Assembly: GCF_002834145.1 (NCBI RefSeq)
Contig: NZ_PHNT01000002.1
Location: 62,001-126,000, forward strand
Direction: 5' to 3'
DNA from: Roseovarius salinarum
Lineage (GTDB): Bacteria > Pseudomonadota > Alphaproteobacteria > Rhodobacterales > Rhodobacteraceae
DNA: 64,000 bases
Positions within the stretch are counted from its first letter, which is position 1; each line of letters begins with the position of its first letter. The notes beneath the pieces were generated by a model. It did not search any database. It had not been told where the DNA came from and saw only the letters and a program-made list of their open reading frames with translations. This document shows positions 15,507-25,120 of this stretch, piece by piece. A program made the translations under genes and the position numbers.

Positions 15507-17023
15507 TCCAGCAACAGCAGTTGCAGCGCCGCGCGGCGGGCCGAATCCTCCAGACCCACGGCCCGCAGCGTCCGCAGGGCGCCGCCGATCTGGCCCGCGT
15601 TGGCCGGCGCGGCGGCGTCGAGCTGGTTGGCCGCGGCAAGGATCGCCTCGCCCAGCCGGCCCGCGTCTATCAGCGGCGCATGCGCGGGATCGGGCCCCGC
15701 GGTGGTGAAGGCCCGCACGATCGCCGCCTCAAGCGCGCCCGCCCCGGCCGGTTCCGTGGGCCGCCCGAGGGCCAGCGCGGCAGCGAAGGCCAGCGGGCCA
15801 TCGCCCGCGTCGACGGTTCCAGCCGCCGCCTCGTAGTCGGACGACAGCAGCGCCAGCCGCGTGGCCAGCCGCCCGGCTTCGCCCCCGAGCCGTTGCCGGT
15901 GCAGCCGCATGCCGTAAAGCCGCGCGACGGGCACCTCGAGCCGCGCTTTCCGCATGGCCGGCCATGCCTCGGCCAGTGCCGTGGCAATCGCGTCGCCGCG
16001 CCCCGCCTCGAGCGTGGCGTCGAGGCGCTGGATGGCCGCCGCGCGGTCCCAGACCCCGCCGGAGGCGGCCGGCTTGCGCTCGGTGTAAAGCCCCAGCAGC
16101 CTGTTTTCCGACAGCGCGCCCACCCGGGCCAGCCGTTCGGCGGCCTCCAGCTCGGCCTTCCAGCCGGATGTGCCCCGCAGGTCGGCATGGGCATAGGCGC
16201 GCGGCAGCGTGGCCGTTGGCAGTGGCCGCCCGACGGCCTCGAACAGCCGGAACACCAGCGGCGACGGCGACTCGGGCGGCGGCAGGGCGAGCGCCCGCTC
16301 GGCCGACTCCGGGTCGAGGAACTGCCCCAGCAGGCGCGCTTCGGCCCGGTCCAGCATTCCCAGCGCCATGGCGGCGTCGTAGGTCAGCGCGGCGGCCGGC
16401 CAGTCGCCCGCGCGCACCGCGCAGAAGATGCGCGCGGCATAGCCCGAGTCGCTTTCGGGGCGGTCGCGCAGGGCGGCGCAGGCACGATCCTCGCGGCCAA
16501 GCAGCAGCGAAAGGTCGAACCAGCGCGAGAACAGCCCGGGCGCGGCGGCGCCCGCGCGCTCGAGCAACGCCTCGGCCGGCTGCACCGCCCCCAGCGCCGT
16601 CAGCGCGTCGATGCGCGCCTGCAGGAAGGCGCTGTGCTGTCCCGTGCCGGCCGGCGGTTCGGCCTCGGCCAGCAAAAGGGTATAATAAAGCTCCTGCATC
16701 GCCGGCAGCGGCTCGGGCGCGATCCGTTCGAGCCGGTCGCGCAGGCGATCGACGCCGCTGGCCTGCCACAACGTCGGCGGCAGCCCCGTGACCGACGGGG
16801 CGAGCAGCCCCACGGCGTCGGCGCGCGTCTCGCCCAGGGGCGTGACGGTGACCGGGGGTGTCGAGATGCCGTCTGTGACCCCGTCGCGCGACGGGGCCAC
16901 GCGCGGCGGGGCAAGCGGGACGGTGACCGGGTCGTCCAGCCAGTCGATGGCCGACATCGGCGTCTGCGCGGGCGCCGCCGAGGCGATGAGCGCGGCGAGA
17001 AGACCTGCGCTAATCGGCCTCAA
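15494..17023 (-). CDS. Unknown exported protein of the xerD operon
   Basis: 509 aa. The N-terminus is a short signal peptide ending near A-P-A-Q (residues 17-20); the rest is Ala/Leu/Arg-rich and appears largely alpha-helical, like a TPR/HEAT-type solenoid, without transmembrane segments or catalytic motifs. I do not recognise a family. It likely resides in the periplasm. The apparent start is TTG at 17023, which overlaps the end of the 49 aa membrane-protein gene by 14 bp, and its stop overlaps xerD, so three genes form one unit. The coupling suggests an envelope role in or near division, but that is inference. Confidence 0.7.
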   Translation of the reverse strand: MRPISAGLLAALIASAAPAQTPMSAIDWLDDPVTVPLAPPRVAPSRDGVTDGISTPPVTVTPLGETRADAVGLLAPSVTGLPPTLWQASGVDRLRDRLERIAPEPLPAMQELYYTLLLAEAEPPAGTGQHSAFLQARIDALTALGAVQPAEALLERAGAAAPGLFSRWFDLSLLLGREDRACAALRDRPESDSGYAARIFCAVRAGDWPAAALTYDAAMALGMLDRAEARLLGQFLDPESAERALALPPPESPSPLVFRLFEAVGRPLPTATLPRAYAHADLRGTSGWKAELEAAERLARVGALSENRLLGLYTERKPAASGGVWDRAAAIQRLDATLEAGRGDAIATALAEAWPAMRKARLEVPVARLYGMRLHRQRLGGEAGRLATRLALLSSDYEAAAGTVDAGDGPLAFAAALALGRPTEPAGAGALEAAIVRAFTTAGPDPAHAPLIDAGRLGEAILAAANQLDAAAPANAGQIGGALRTLRAVGLEDSARRAALQLLLLEWPR

Positions 17024-17159
17024 GGATCACGTCCTCGCGAATCTCCTGCGTGGGCGGCGAGAAATCGGCACCCAGGAACGGGCCGATGTAGGCGTAGCCG
17101 ACAAGCGCCACGAAGGCCAGAACGGCCAGATAGAACAACCACTTGATGAGCCGCGCCAT
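17010..17159 (-). CDS. 49 aa single-pass membrane protein
   Basis: A 49 aa protein: short basic N-terminus (MARLIKW), one hydrophobic segment at ~6-27, then a polar acidic tail rich in Glu and Asp. No known family. It is the first gene of the unit leading to xerD and overlaps the next start by 14 bp. The ATG at 17159 has GAGGAAACAGGCGG upstream; longer versions would add an unlikely basic extension. Transcribed divergently from aroK. Confidence 0.65.
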   Translation of the reverse strand: MARLIKWLFYLAVLAFVALVGYAYIGPFLGADFSPPTQEIREDVILEAD

Positions 17160-17248
17160 TTGAATCCGCCTGTTTCCTCTTTGCTTGGCTGGCTTTATAG
17201 CTGGCCTTCGGGCCGAGATCACGCCATTCAGGGCGTCAGGCCGGAATT

Positions 17249-17824
17249 TTGGCACGGGGGCGCCGAGCTTTGCCAGCGTCGCGCACTGCAGGGTTGAAAA
17301 AGTCCGTCGCGCTTGTCGGCATGATGGGTGCGGGCAAGACGGCCGTCGGCCGGGCGCTGGCCGCGCGTCTGGAGGTGCCCTTTCTCGATTCGGACAACGA
17401 GATCGAGGCGGCCGCCAACATGACCATCCCCGAGATCTTCGAACGCGACGGAGAGGGGTTTTTCCGCGCGCGCGAAAGCGAGGTGATCGCGCGGCTCCTG
17501 GACGGGCCGCCGGCGGTGCTGTCCACGGGCGGGGGCGCGTTCCTGTCGGCGCGCAATCGCCAGGTCATCTCGCGCAAGGGGGTGTCGGTCTGGCTCGACG
17601 CCGATCTCGACCTGCTTTGGGCGCGGGTGCGGCACAAGGATACGCGCCCGCTGCTGCGCACGCCCGACCCCTACGGCACGCTGAAACGGCTTTTCGAGGC
17701 GCGCGTGCCCGTCTATGCAAAGGCCGACATCCGGGTCGCGGCGGAGCCGGACTACTCGGTGGAGGCGATGGCGGAAAAGGTTGTGGCGGCGCTGCGGACG
17801 CGGCCGGACGTGATCGGGGGGTGA
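17249..17824 (+). CDS. aroK: Shikimate kinase
   Basis: Phosphorylates shikimate at O3 with ATP in the chorismate pathway. Walker A GMMGAGKT is at 24-31. D-S-D (shikimate/Mg binding), the F-F-R-A-R-E-S-E block, STGGGAF and the R-P-L-L lid arginine are all present. 191 aa if the TTG at 17249 is used; a second TTG at 17294 would remove 15 non-conserved residues, and no ATG fits. It lies 3 bp before aroB, forming the classic aroKB pair. Confidence 0.9.
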   Translation: MARGRRALPASRTAGLKKSVALVGMMGAGKTAVGRALAARLEVPFLDSDNEIEAAANMTIPEIFERDGEGFFRARESEVIARLLDGPPAVLSTGGGAFLSARNRQVISRKGVSVWLDADLDLLWARVRHKDTRPLLRTPDPYGTLKRLFEARVPVYAKADIRVAAEPDYSVEAMAEKVVAALRTRPDVIGG

Positions 17825-17827
17825 CGA

Positions 17828-18943
17828 ATGATCGAAACCGTGCAGGTCGGGCTGGGCGCGCGCGCCTACGACGTCCACGTCGGGCCGGGGCTGCTGGCCC
17901 GCGCCGGCGCGTTGATCGCGCCGCTTCTGCGGCGCCCGAGGGTGGCCATCATCACCGATGAGAACGTTGCGGCGCTGCATCTGCAATCCTTGATAAGTGG
18001 CTTGAAACAGGCGGAGATTTCCGCCGTGACGCTGACGCTGCCGGCCGGCGAGGCCACGAAATCCTGGCCGCATCTCGAGCGTGCAGTGGAGTGGCTGCTG
18101 GAGCAGCGCATCGAGCGGACGGACGTTGTCGTGGCCCTCGGCGGCGGGGTGATCGGCGACCTCGTGGGGTTCGCCGCCGCGGTCGCCCGGCGCGGGATCC
18201 GTTTCGTGCAGGTGCCGACCAGCCTGCTGGCGCAGGTCGACAGTTCGGTGGGTGGCAAGACGGGCATCAACACCGCGCAGGGCAAGAACCTTGTCGGCGC
18301 CTTCCACCAGCCCAGCCTCGTGCTGGCCGACACCGCGGCGCTGGACACGCTGCCGGCCCGCGATTTCCGCGCGGGCTACGGCGAGGTGGTGAAATACGGG
18401 CTTATCGGAGATGCCGCGTTCTTCCAATGGCTTGAAAGGTGCGGTTCAACCATCGCCTCGGGCGATCAGGTGGCCCGGATCGCCGCCGTGCGCCGCTCGG
18501 TCGAGATGAAGGCCGAGATCGTCGCGCGCGACGAGACCGAGCAGGGCGACCGCGCGCTGCTGAACCTCGGGCACACCTTCTGTCACGCGCTGGAGGCGGC
18601 GACCGGCTACTCCGATCGGCTTCTCCACGGCGAGGGGGTGGCGATCGGCTGCGCGCTGGCCTTCGAGCTTTCGGCGCGTCTTGGCCTGTGCGCGCAGGAG
18701 GAGCCGGGGCGCGTCCGCGCCCATTTGCGGGACATGAACATGAAGGCCGATCTTGCGGATATTCCGGGGGAATTGCCGGATACAGAGGGGTTGCTCGCGC
18801 TGATGGCGCAGGACAAGAAGGTGCAGGACGGCAAGCTGCGCTTCATCCTTGCGCGGGGAATCGGGCATGCCTTCGTGACATCGGACGTGGATGCCGACGC
18901 GGTGCGCGCCGTGCTGGACGAGGCGCTTGCGGCGCGCCGCTGA
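17828..18943 (+). CDS. aroB: 3-dehydroquinate synthase
   Basis: 371 aa, the usual length. An NAD- and metal-dependent enzyme converting DAHP to 3-dehydroquinate. Visible motifs are the E-x-x-K NAD-binding loop (G-E-A-T-K-S), ALGGGVIGDLVGFAA, QVPTSLLAQVDSSVGGKTG, a G-Y-G-E-V-V-K-Y-G block and the zinc ligands E (F-R-A-G-Y-G-E), H in NLGHTFCHALE and H in LLHGEGVAIG. Second gene of the aroKB operon; ends 6 bp before the convergent acr3. Confidence 0.93.
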   Translation: MIETVQVGLGARAYDVHVGPGLLARAGALIAPLLRRPRVAIITDENVAALHLQSLISGLKQAEISAVTLTLPAGEATKSWPHLERAVEWLLEQRIERTDVVVALGGGVIGDLVGFAAAVARRGIRFVQVPTSLLAQVDSSVGGKTGINTAQGKNLVGAFHQPSLVLADTAALDTLPARDFRAGYGEVVKYGLIGDAAFFQWLERCGSTIASGDQVARIAAVRRSVEMKAEIVARDETEQGDRALLNLGHTFCHALEAATGYSDRLLHGEGVAIGCALAFELSARLGLCAQEEPGRVRAHLRDMNMKADLADIPGELPDTEGLLALMAQDKKVQDGKLRFILARGIGHAFVTSDVDADAVRAVLDEALAARR

Positions 18944-18949
18944 GGCGTC

Positions 18950-20005
18950 TCAGCCGGGGAACCAGTGGCGGGTCCGGTTGGCGAAGGCCACAAGCGACAG
19001 CATCACCGGCACCTCGACCAGTACGCCCACCACCGTTGCCAGCGCCGCGCCAGAACCGAGGCCGAACAGGCTGACGGCCACTGCCACGGCGAGTTCGAAG
19101 AAGTTCGAGGTGCCGATCAGCGCGCAGGGCGCGGCGACCTCGAAGGGCACGCGCCAGGCGCGCGCGGCCGCGTAGGCCAGCGCGAAGATACCGTAGCTTT
19201 GCAGCAGCAGCGGCACGGCAATCAGCCCGATCACCAGCGGCGTCTCCAGGATCACCTGCCCCTGCAGGCCGAACAGCAGCACCACGGTGACCAGCAGGCC
19301 GATGACGGTGGCCGGCTTGATGCGGTCGCGGAACGCCTCGACCGCCTGCGCGCCGCCCCGGCGCACCAGCCGTGCGCGGGTCGCCATGCCCGCGGCCAGC
19401 GGGATGACGATGTAGAGGACGACGGACAGCAGCAGTGTCTCCCAGGGCACGGCGATGTCGGTCACGCCCAGCAGCAGCGCCACGATGGGGGCGAAGGCCA
19501 CCACCATGATCGCGTCGTTCAGGCTGACCTGCACCAGCGTGTAGGTCGCGTCGCCCCGGGTGAGTTGCGACCAGACGAAGACCATCGCGGTGCAGGGCGC
19601 CGCACCCAGCAGGATCAGCCCGGCCAGGTAGGCCTGCGCGTCGCCCGGCGGGATCAGGCCGGCGAAGACATGCTCGAAGAACAGCACGCCCAGCGCGGCC
19701 ATGGTGAAGGGCTTGACCAGCCAGTTGACGGCCAGCGTGATCGCGAGCCCCTTGGGCCGGTCGCCCACGTGGCGCAGCGCGGTGAAATCGACCCCCACCA
19801 TCATCGGGTAGACCATCGCCCAGATCAGCACCGCCACGGCGAGGTTGACCGAGGCCACCTCGAGCGCGGCCAGCGCCGCGAACGCGCCGGGCACGAGGTT
19901 GCCAAGGGCCACGCCCGTGGCGATGGCCAGGGCCACCCACAGCGACAGCCAGCGCTCGAATGTCCCCATGGCGCCGGGGGCGGCGTCGGTGCTCTGGTCG
20001 GTCAT
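18950..20005 (-). CDS. ACR3-family arsenite efflux transporter
   Basis: 351 aa with about ten hydrophobic helices, of the bile-acid/sodium symporter fold. The signature [11 protein letters not shown] contains the conserved cysteine essential for As(III) transport in the family, and N-x-x-x-K-P-F-T-M-A also fits. It exports arsenite across the inner membrane using the proton-motive force. It starts 24 bp after arsC, so both lie on one transcript and act in series: reduction, then export. Confidence 0.9.
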   Translation of the reverse strand: MTDQSTDAAPGAMGTFERWLSLWVALAIATGVALGNLVPGAFAALAALEVASVNLAVAVLIWAMVYPMMVGVDFTALRHVGDRPKGLAITLAVNWLVKPFTMAALGVLFFEHVFAGLIPPGDAQAYLAGLILLGAAPCTAMVFVWSQLTRGDATYTLVQVSLNDAIMVVAFAPIVALLLGVTDIAVPWETLLLSVVLYIVIPLAAGMATRARLVRRGGAQAVEAFRDRIKPATVIGLLVTVVLLFGLQGQVILETPLVIGLIAVPLLLQSYGIFALAYAAARAWRVPFEVAAPCALIGTSNFFELAVAVAVSLFGLGSGAALATVVGVLVEVPVMLSLVAFANRTRHWFPG

Positions 20006-20029
20006 GGTGCCGGGATCCTGTGATCGGGG

Positions 20030-20545
20030 TCAGGCGTCGGACACGTCATCGTCGCCTGCATGGATGTCGTCAAGGTGTCGCGACAGCCCCGGCGCGTCGA
20101 GTTGCGCGAACGGCAGGCTTACGAAGATGGTCAGGCGCCGGTGCAGCATCTTGTAGCAATCGGCGAAGGCCAGCGCGATCTCGGCCTCCGACCCGGTCGC
20201 GGCGGCCGGGTCGGGCAGGCCCCAATGCGCGGTCACGGGCTGGCCGGGCCACAGCGGGCAGGGCTCGCCCGCGGCGTTGTCGCAAAGCGTGAAGACAAAA
20301 TGCATGACGGGCGCGTCGGGCGCGGCGAACGCGTCCCAGCTTTTCGGGTGCAGCGGCGCGGTGTCGTGGCCCAGGTTTTCCAGCAGCGCCAGCGCGCGGG
20401 GCTGCACGGCGTCGGCCGGCCGCGACCCGGCGGAAAAGCCGCGGAAGCGGCCCGCACCAACGCGGTTCAGGATCGCCTCGGCCATGATCGAGCGGGCCGA
20501 GTTGCTGGTGCACAGGAACAGGACGTTGCGGATACTGTCCGCCAT
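20030..20545 (-). CDS. arsC: Thioredoxin-type arsenate reductase (LMW-PTP fold)
   Basis: 171 aa. The P-loop C12-T-S-N-S-A-R18 is the CX5R of low-molecular-weight phosphatases. C88 and C96 match the second and third redox cysteines of Staphylococcus/Bacillus-type ArsC, giving the three-cysteine relay regenerated by thioredoxin. It reduces arsenate to arsenite for the ACR3 pump encoded next. It follows tyrS on the same strand after a 109 bp gap. No ArsR-type repressor gene is present within 15 kb on either side. Confidence 0.88.
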   Translation of the reverse strand: MADSIRNVLFLCTSNSARSIMAEAILNRVGAGRFRGFSAGSRPADAVQPRALALLENLGHDTAPLHPKSWDAFAAPDAPVMHFVFTLCDNAAGEPCPLWPGQPVTAHWGLPDPAAATGSEAEIALAFADCYKMLHRRLTIFVSLPFAQLDAPGLSRHLDDIHAGDDDVSDA

Positions 20546-20654
20546 GTCGCGCCTCCGGGTCCGGTCGCACGGCGACGCTGCCGCACGGGCCCGGTGCTAC
20601 GGCGCGCATGTAACCGGCGCGTGACAGCCGGGCGGGGCCGCGGCGCGCGGCGGC

Positions 20655-21908
20655 TCAGTCGGACAGCTTGACCAGCGCGTGGCGCTTCTTGCCGGCCGAC
20701 AGCTTGACCGGCCGGGCCAGCCGGCCCGCGTCGATCATCAGGCCCGGTTCGGAAAGCGGTTCGTCGTCAAGCCGCGCACCCCCCTCGGCGATCAGTCGCT
20801 TGGCCTCCTTGCCCGATTTCGCCAGCCCCGACTTCACGATCAGCTGGACGACCGGCACACCCTCGCCCAGGTCCTCGGGGGCGAGTTCAACGGTGGGCAG
20901 CTCGGCGCCGACGCCGCCCTTCTCGAAGACCTCGCGCGCGGTGGCGCGGGCCTTTTCGGCGGCCTCGGCCCCGTGCAACAGGGTGGTCACCTCGTTGGCG
21001 AGCACGATCTTGGCCTCGTTGACCTCGGAGCCTTCCAGCGCGCCCAGCCGGGCGCACTCCTCCAGCGGCAGCTCGGTGTAGAGCCTCAGGAACCGGCCCA
21101 CGTCGGCATCGAGCGTGTTGCGCCAGAACTGCCAGAATTCGTAGGGGCTGCACATTTCCGAGTTCAGCCAGATCGCGCCGTCGGCCGTCTTGCCCATCTT
21201 GCGCCCGTCGGCGGTGGTTAGCAGCGGCGAGGTCAGGCCGAACAGCTCGACCTCGCCCACGCGGCGGGCAAGGTCGATGCCGTTCACGATGTTGCCCCAC
21301 TGGTCCGAGCCGCCCATCTGAAGCCGGCATCCGTAGCGGCGGTTGAGTTCCACGAAGTCGTAGGCCTGAAGGATCATGTAGTTGAATTCGAGAAAGCTCA
21401 GGCTCTGGTCGCGGTCCAGCCGCGAGCGGACGGAGTCGAAGCTCAGCATCCGGTTCACGCTGAAGTGGCGGCCGACGTCGCGCAGGAACTCGAGGTAGTT
21501 GAGCCCGTCCAGCCACTCGGCGTTGTCGATCATCAACGCGCCGGTCTCCGAACCGCCGTAGTCGATGTAGGCGGCAAAGACCTCGCGGATACCCTCGATG
21601 TTGGCGTTGATCTGCGCGTTGGTCAGAAGCGGGCGCTCGTCGGCGCGGAACGAGGGGTCGCCCACCTTGGTTGTGCCGCCGCCCATCAGCGTGATGGGCT
21701 TGTGCCCCGTCTTCTGAAGCCAGCGCAGCATCATGATCTGGATGAGGCTGCCCACGTGCAGCGACGGCGCCGTGGCGTCGAAGCCGATATATCCCGGCAC
21801 CACCCCGGCCATCAGCGCCTCGTCGAGGCCCTGCAGATCCGTGCAGTCGGCGATGAAGCCCCGCGCGCGCATCACGTTGAGGAACTCCGACTTGGGATGG
21901 TAGGTCAT
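20655..21908 (-). CDS. tyrS: Tyrosyl-tRNA synthetase
   Basis: 417 aa class I synthetase charging tRNA-Tyr. HVGS (51-54) is the HIGH motif; [10 protein letters not shown] (197-206) binds tyrosine; KMGKT (237-241) is the KMSKS-type loop. A C-terminal S4 RNA-binding domain covers ~350-417. The ATG at 21908 gives the usual N-terminus; the frame is open far upstream but that part is antisense to anmK and the racemase-like gene. Divergent from anmK over 63 bp. Confidence 0.95.
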   Translation of the reverse strand: MTYHPKSEFLNVMRARGFIADCTDLQGLDEALMAGVVPGYIGFDATAPSLHVGSLIQIMMLRWLQKTGHKPITLMGGGTTKVGDPSFRADERPLLTNAQINANIEGIREVFAAYIDYGGSETGALMIDNAEWLDGLNYLEFLRDVGRHFSVNRMLSFDSVRSRLDRDQSLSFLEFNYMILQAYDFVELNRRYGCRLQMGGSDQWGNIVNGIDLARRVGEVELFGLTSPLLTTADGRKMGKTADGAIWLNSEMCSPYEFWQFWRNTLDADVGRFLRLYTELPLEECARLGALEGSEVNEAKIVLANEVTTLLHGAEAAEKARATAREVFEKGGVGAELPTVELAPEDLGEGVPVVQLIVKSGLAKSGKEAKRLIAEGGARLDDEPLSEPGLMIDAGRLARPVKLSAGKKRHALVKLSD

Positions 21909-21971
21909 ATCGCTTGTCCCGGTTGTGTTTGCGCGGCATGTATAGGCAGGCATGGCGCGAAGGAAAAGGGC

Positions 21972-23072
21972 ATGAAACCGCAAGGGCCGCTGAATGCGCT
22001 CGGCGCGATGTCGGGCACCTCGCTCGACGGGGTGGATGCCGCCATGCTCGTCACCGACGGCGCGGAGATCCATGGCTTCGGAGCGACGGCTTACCGGCCC
22101 TATAGCGACGCGGAACGCGCGGTGCTGGCCGGCGCGCTCGGCCGCTGGCCGGGCGACGATCTCGAGGCCGCCGCACGGGTGATCCACGCCGCCCATGCCG
22201 AGCTTCTCGGCGGCTTCGCGGGCGCCGAGATCGTGGGGTTTCATGGCCAGACGCTGGCGCATGAGCCGCATGGGCGGGGCACGCACCAGCTGGGCGACGG
22301 CGCCGCGCTGGCCGGGGCGCTGGGCGTGCCGGTCGTGTGGGATTTCCGCTCGGCCGACGTGCGTCTGGGCGGCGAGGGCGCACCGCTTGCCCCGTTCTTC
22401 CATTTCGCCTGCGCGCGCTGGATCGGTGCGGACCGGCCGTTGGCCTTTCTCAACCTGGGCGGGGTGGGCAACCTGACCTGGGTCGATCCGCGCAAGCCCG
22501 CGCCCGAGGCCGAGGGCGCGCTGCTGGCCTTCGACACCGGCCCGGCCAACGCGCCGCTCAACGACCTGATGCAGGCGCGCCGCCATACGGGGTTTGACCG
22601 CGACGGTGCCTGCGCCCGGCAGGGCAACGTGGCCGACGGCGTGCTGGAGCGGTTCCTCGATCACGGCTTCTTCCTGCGCATGCCCCCCAAGTCGCTGGAC
22701 CGCGACGCCTTTGCCGCGGTTTCGGCGGCGGTGGCGGAGCTGTCCGACGCCGATGCCGCGGCGACGCTGACGGCGATGGCCGCCGCCGCGGTTGCGCGCG
22801 GGATGGAACATTGCCCGGCGCCGCCCGCGCGGGTCCTGGTCACCGGCGGCGGGCGGCACAACGCGGTGATGATGGAGATGATCGCGGCCGGGCTGGAGTG
22901 CCCCGTCGCGCCGGTCGAGGACGCGGGGCTTGACGGCGACATGCTGGAGGCGCAGGCCTTCGCCCATCTGGCCGTGCGTGTCCTGCGCGGCATGCCCACC
23001 TCGTGCCCCGGCACGACCGGCGTGCGCGCGGCCGTGTCGGGCGGCACGGTCAGCCGGCCCGGCACCATGTGA
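21972..23072 (+). CDS. anmK: Anhydro-N-acetylmuramic acid kinase
   Basis: 366 aa ASKHA-fold sugar kinase. [12 protein letters not shown] at the N-terminus is the phosphate loop; a catalytic Asp in F-R-S-A-D-V and a later V-T-G-G-G-R-H-N nucleotide-binding turn are present. It opens and phosphorylates 1,6-anhydro-MurNAc to MurNAc-6-P in peptidoglycan recycling. NagZ, which produces its substrate, is encoded at 42.6-43.6 kb. Confidence 0.93.
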   Translation: MKPQGPLNALGAMSGTSLDGVDAAMLVTDGAEIHGFGATAYRPYSDAERAVLAGALGRWPGDDLEAAARVIHAAHAELLGGFAGAEIVGFHGQTLAHEPHGRGTHQLGDGAALAGALGVPVVWDFRSADVRLGGEGAPLAPFFHFACARWIGADRPLAFLNLGGVGNLTWVDPRKPAPEAEGALLAFDTGPANAPLNDLMQARRHTGFDRDGACARQGNVADGVLERFLDHGFFLRMPPKSLDRDAFAAVSAAVAELSDADAAATLTAMAAAAVARGMEHCPAPPARVLVTGGGRHNAVMMEMIAAGLECPVAPVEDAGLDGDMLEAQAFAHLAVRVLRGMPTSCPGTTGVRAAVSGGTVSRPGTM

Positions 23073-23102
23073 CGCCGCGGCGGCGCGGTGAAAGGAGACG
23101 CG

Positions 23103-23876
23103 ATGGACTACCGTTTGGACAATGGCGCGGGCGGGGGGCGGCGGCTCGGCCTGATCGTGCTGAGCACCGACGAGACGCTGGAATACGAGGCTCGGCAGGT
23201 CGTCGCGGGGGGCGATGTCAACCTGCTGCACGCCCGCATCCCGATGCAGGCCGATGTAACCCCCCGGACCCTGGAAACCATGGCCGCCAGCATGACCGAA
23301 ACCGCCGGGCGCCTGCCCGCGGGCCTCGACGCGGTGGCATACGGCTGCACCTCGGGCGCCACGGTGATCGGACCCGGGCGTGTCGCCGCGCTGGTGCAGG
23401 CCGCCCAGCCCGGCGTGCCGGTGACCGACCCGATGAGCGCCGTTCTCGCCGCGCTCGACACCCTTGGCGCGCGGCGCATCGCGCTGGTCACCCCGTACCT
23501 GCCCGAGGTGTCCGCGCCGATGCGCGACCACATGGGCCGCCACGGCGTCAGTTTCGCCAGCGAGATCAGCTTCGGCCAGGGCGACGACTGGACCGTGACG
23601 CGCATCGCCGAGGACAGTAGCCGCGCCGCGATGTTGGAGGCCGGCCGCGCCGCGGGCGTCGAGGCGGTGTTCGCGAGTTGCACCAACCTGCGCAGCTTCG
23701 GCGTGATCGAGGCGGTCGAGGCCGAGCTCGGCGTGCCGGTCGTCACCTCCAACCAGGCCCTGATGTGGCACCTTCTGCGGCTGGCGGGTGTGCCCGCGGC
23801 CGGCTGGGGGCCGGGCCGGCTGTTCGCGGAAGAGGCCGGGCATGCCGCCCCGAAGGAGGAGCGGGCACATGGCTGA
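23103..23876 (+). CDS. Asp/Glu racemase-superfamily protein (maleate isomerase-like)
   Basis: 257 aa. Two catalytic cysteines in the expected surroundings, C82 ([12 protein letters not shown]) and C193 (F-A-S-C-T-N-L-R), place it with maleate cis-trans isomerase and arylmalonate decarboxylase rather than true amino acid racemases. Substrate unknown. It is preceded by AAAGGAGACGCG and overlaps the next PLP-enzyme gene by 8 bp, so the two probably work in one pathway. It follows anmK by 30 bp, but a link to peptidoglycan is not evident. Confidence 0.8.
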   Translation: MDYRLDNGAGGGRRLGLIVLSTDETLEYEARQVVAGGDVNLLHARIPMQADVTPRTLETMAASMTETAGRLPAGLDAVAYGCTSGATVIGPGRVAALVQAAQPGVPVTDPMSAVLAALDTLGARRIALVTPYLPEVSAPMRDHMGRHGVSFASEISFGQGDDWTVTRIAEDSSRAAMLEAGRAAGVEAVFASCTNLRSFGVIEAVEAELGVPVVTSNQALMWHLLRLAGVPAAGWGPGRLFAEEAGHAAPKEERAHG

Positions 23877-25005
23877 TCTTCACCCGGCCAGCATCGCCGC
23901 GCAGGCCGCAGGTGCGGTGGACGCCGAAAGCGGCGGCGTCGTCCCGCCGATCCGGCCCGCCACCACCTTCCTGCGCGGTTCCGACCACGCGCTGGTGGCG
24001 CCGCGCAACACCTACGGGCGCGACGACAACGATACCGTGCGCGAGGCCGAGGCGGTGCTGCGCCGGCTGGAGGGGGCGGCAGCCACGCTGCTGTTTCCCT
24101 CGGGCATGGCGGCCATCGCCGCGCTGTTCCGCACGCTGCCCGCGGGCGGCCGCGCCGTGGTGCAGTCGGGCATCTACTGGGGCACCACGAAATGGCTGCG
24201 CGACTTCTGCGCGCGCCGCGGCGTGACGCTGGACGAGGTCGACGCGTCCGACCTGTCGGCGCTCGGGCGCGCGCTGGACAGCCCGGCCGACCTTGTCTGG
24301 ATCGAGGTGCCGTCGAACCCCTGGTTGTTGAGCGCCGACATTGCCGGGGCAGCCGCGCTGGCGCATGCGGCCGGTGCGCTGCTGGCGGTGGACGCCACTG
24401 CCGCGACGCCGGTGCTGACCCGCCCGCTGGCGCTGGGGGCGGACATCGTGATGCATTCGGCCACCAAGGCGCTGAACGGGCACAGCGACGTGCTGGCCGG
24501 GGTTCTGTCCTGCGCGGATGCCGAAAGCGCGGCGTGGCAGGCCATCGCCACGGATCGCCACGACGCGGGTGCGATCCTTGGCCCCTTCGAGGCATGGCTG
24601 CTGACGCGGGGGATGCGCACGCTGGCGTTGCGGGTGGAGCGGATGTGCGCCAACGCGCTGGCCGTGGCCGAGCACCTCGTCGGCCAAAGGGACGTCGAGG
24701 CCGTGTGGTATCCCGGCCTGCCGGGTCACGCGGGCCACGACGTCGCGCGGCGGCAGATGCAGGGCGGCTTCGGCTTCCTGCTGTCGTGCCTTGTGCGGGG
24801 CGGCGAGGATGCGGCGGCCGGCGTGGCCGGCCGGCTTGCGCTGTTTCACCGGGCGACCTCGCTGGGGGGCGTCGAAAGCCTGGTCGAGCATCGTCACCGG
24901 ATCGAGCCCCACAGCGGCATCCCGCCCAACCTTCTGCGCCTGTCGGTGGGCATCGAGGACCCCCGCGACCTGATCGCCGACCTCGACCGGGCGCTCGCGG
25001 GGTGA
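23869..25005 (+). CDS. Cys/Met-metabolism PLP-dependent enzyme
   Basis: 378 aa member of the cystathionine gamma-synthase/lyase family (fold type I). The Schiff-base lysine is K200 in [20 protein letters not shown] binds PLP phosphate; S-L-G-G-V-E-S-L-V near the C-terminus is the family signature. The family performs beta/gamma-elimination or replacement on sulfur amino acids; I cannot choose the reaction. Translationally coupled to the racemase-like gene, which could mean degradation of an amino-acid-derived dicarboxylate. Confidence 0.82.
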   Translation: MADLHPASIAAQAAGAVDAESGGVVPPIRPATTFLRGSDHALVAPRNTYGRDDNDTVREAEAVLRRLEGAAATLLFPSGMAAIAALFRTLPAGGRAVVQSGIYWGTTKWLRDFCARRGVTLDEVDASDLSALGRALDSPADLVWIEVPSNPWLLSADIAGAAALAHAAGALLAVDATAATPVLTRPLALGADIVMHSATKALNGHSDVLAGVLSCADAESAAWQAIATDRHDAGAILGPFEAWLLTRGMRTLALRVERMCANALAVAEHLVGQRDVEAVWYPGLPGHAGHDVARRQMQGGFGFLLSCLVRGGEDAAAGVAGRLALFHRATSLGGVESLVEHRHRIEPHSGIPPNLLRLSVGIEDPRDLIADLDRALAG

Positions 25006-25120
25006 CGGCGGGCCGTCTTGCGCCGGCACGGCCGATCGGCTAAGGCGCGATCCATCCCGGCATTCAGCCCCGGCGCGCACATCGTGCAGGGCACGCCGCC
25101 GTGTATCGGAACAGCGCGCC

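Noticed and set aside
20655..23870. A minus-strand frame of 1071 codons covering tyrS and beyond
   Set aside because: Only the 417 codons from 21908 match TyrRS; the rest is antisense to anmK and the racemase-like gene.
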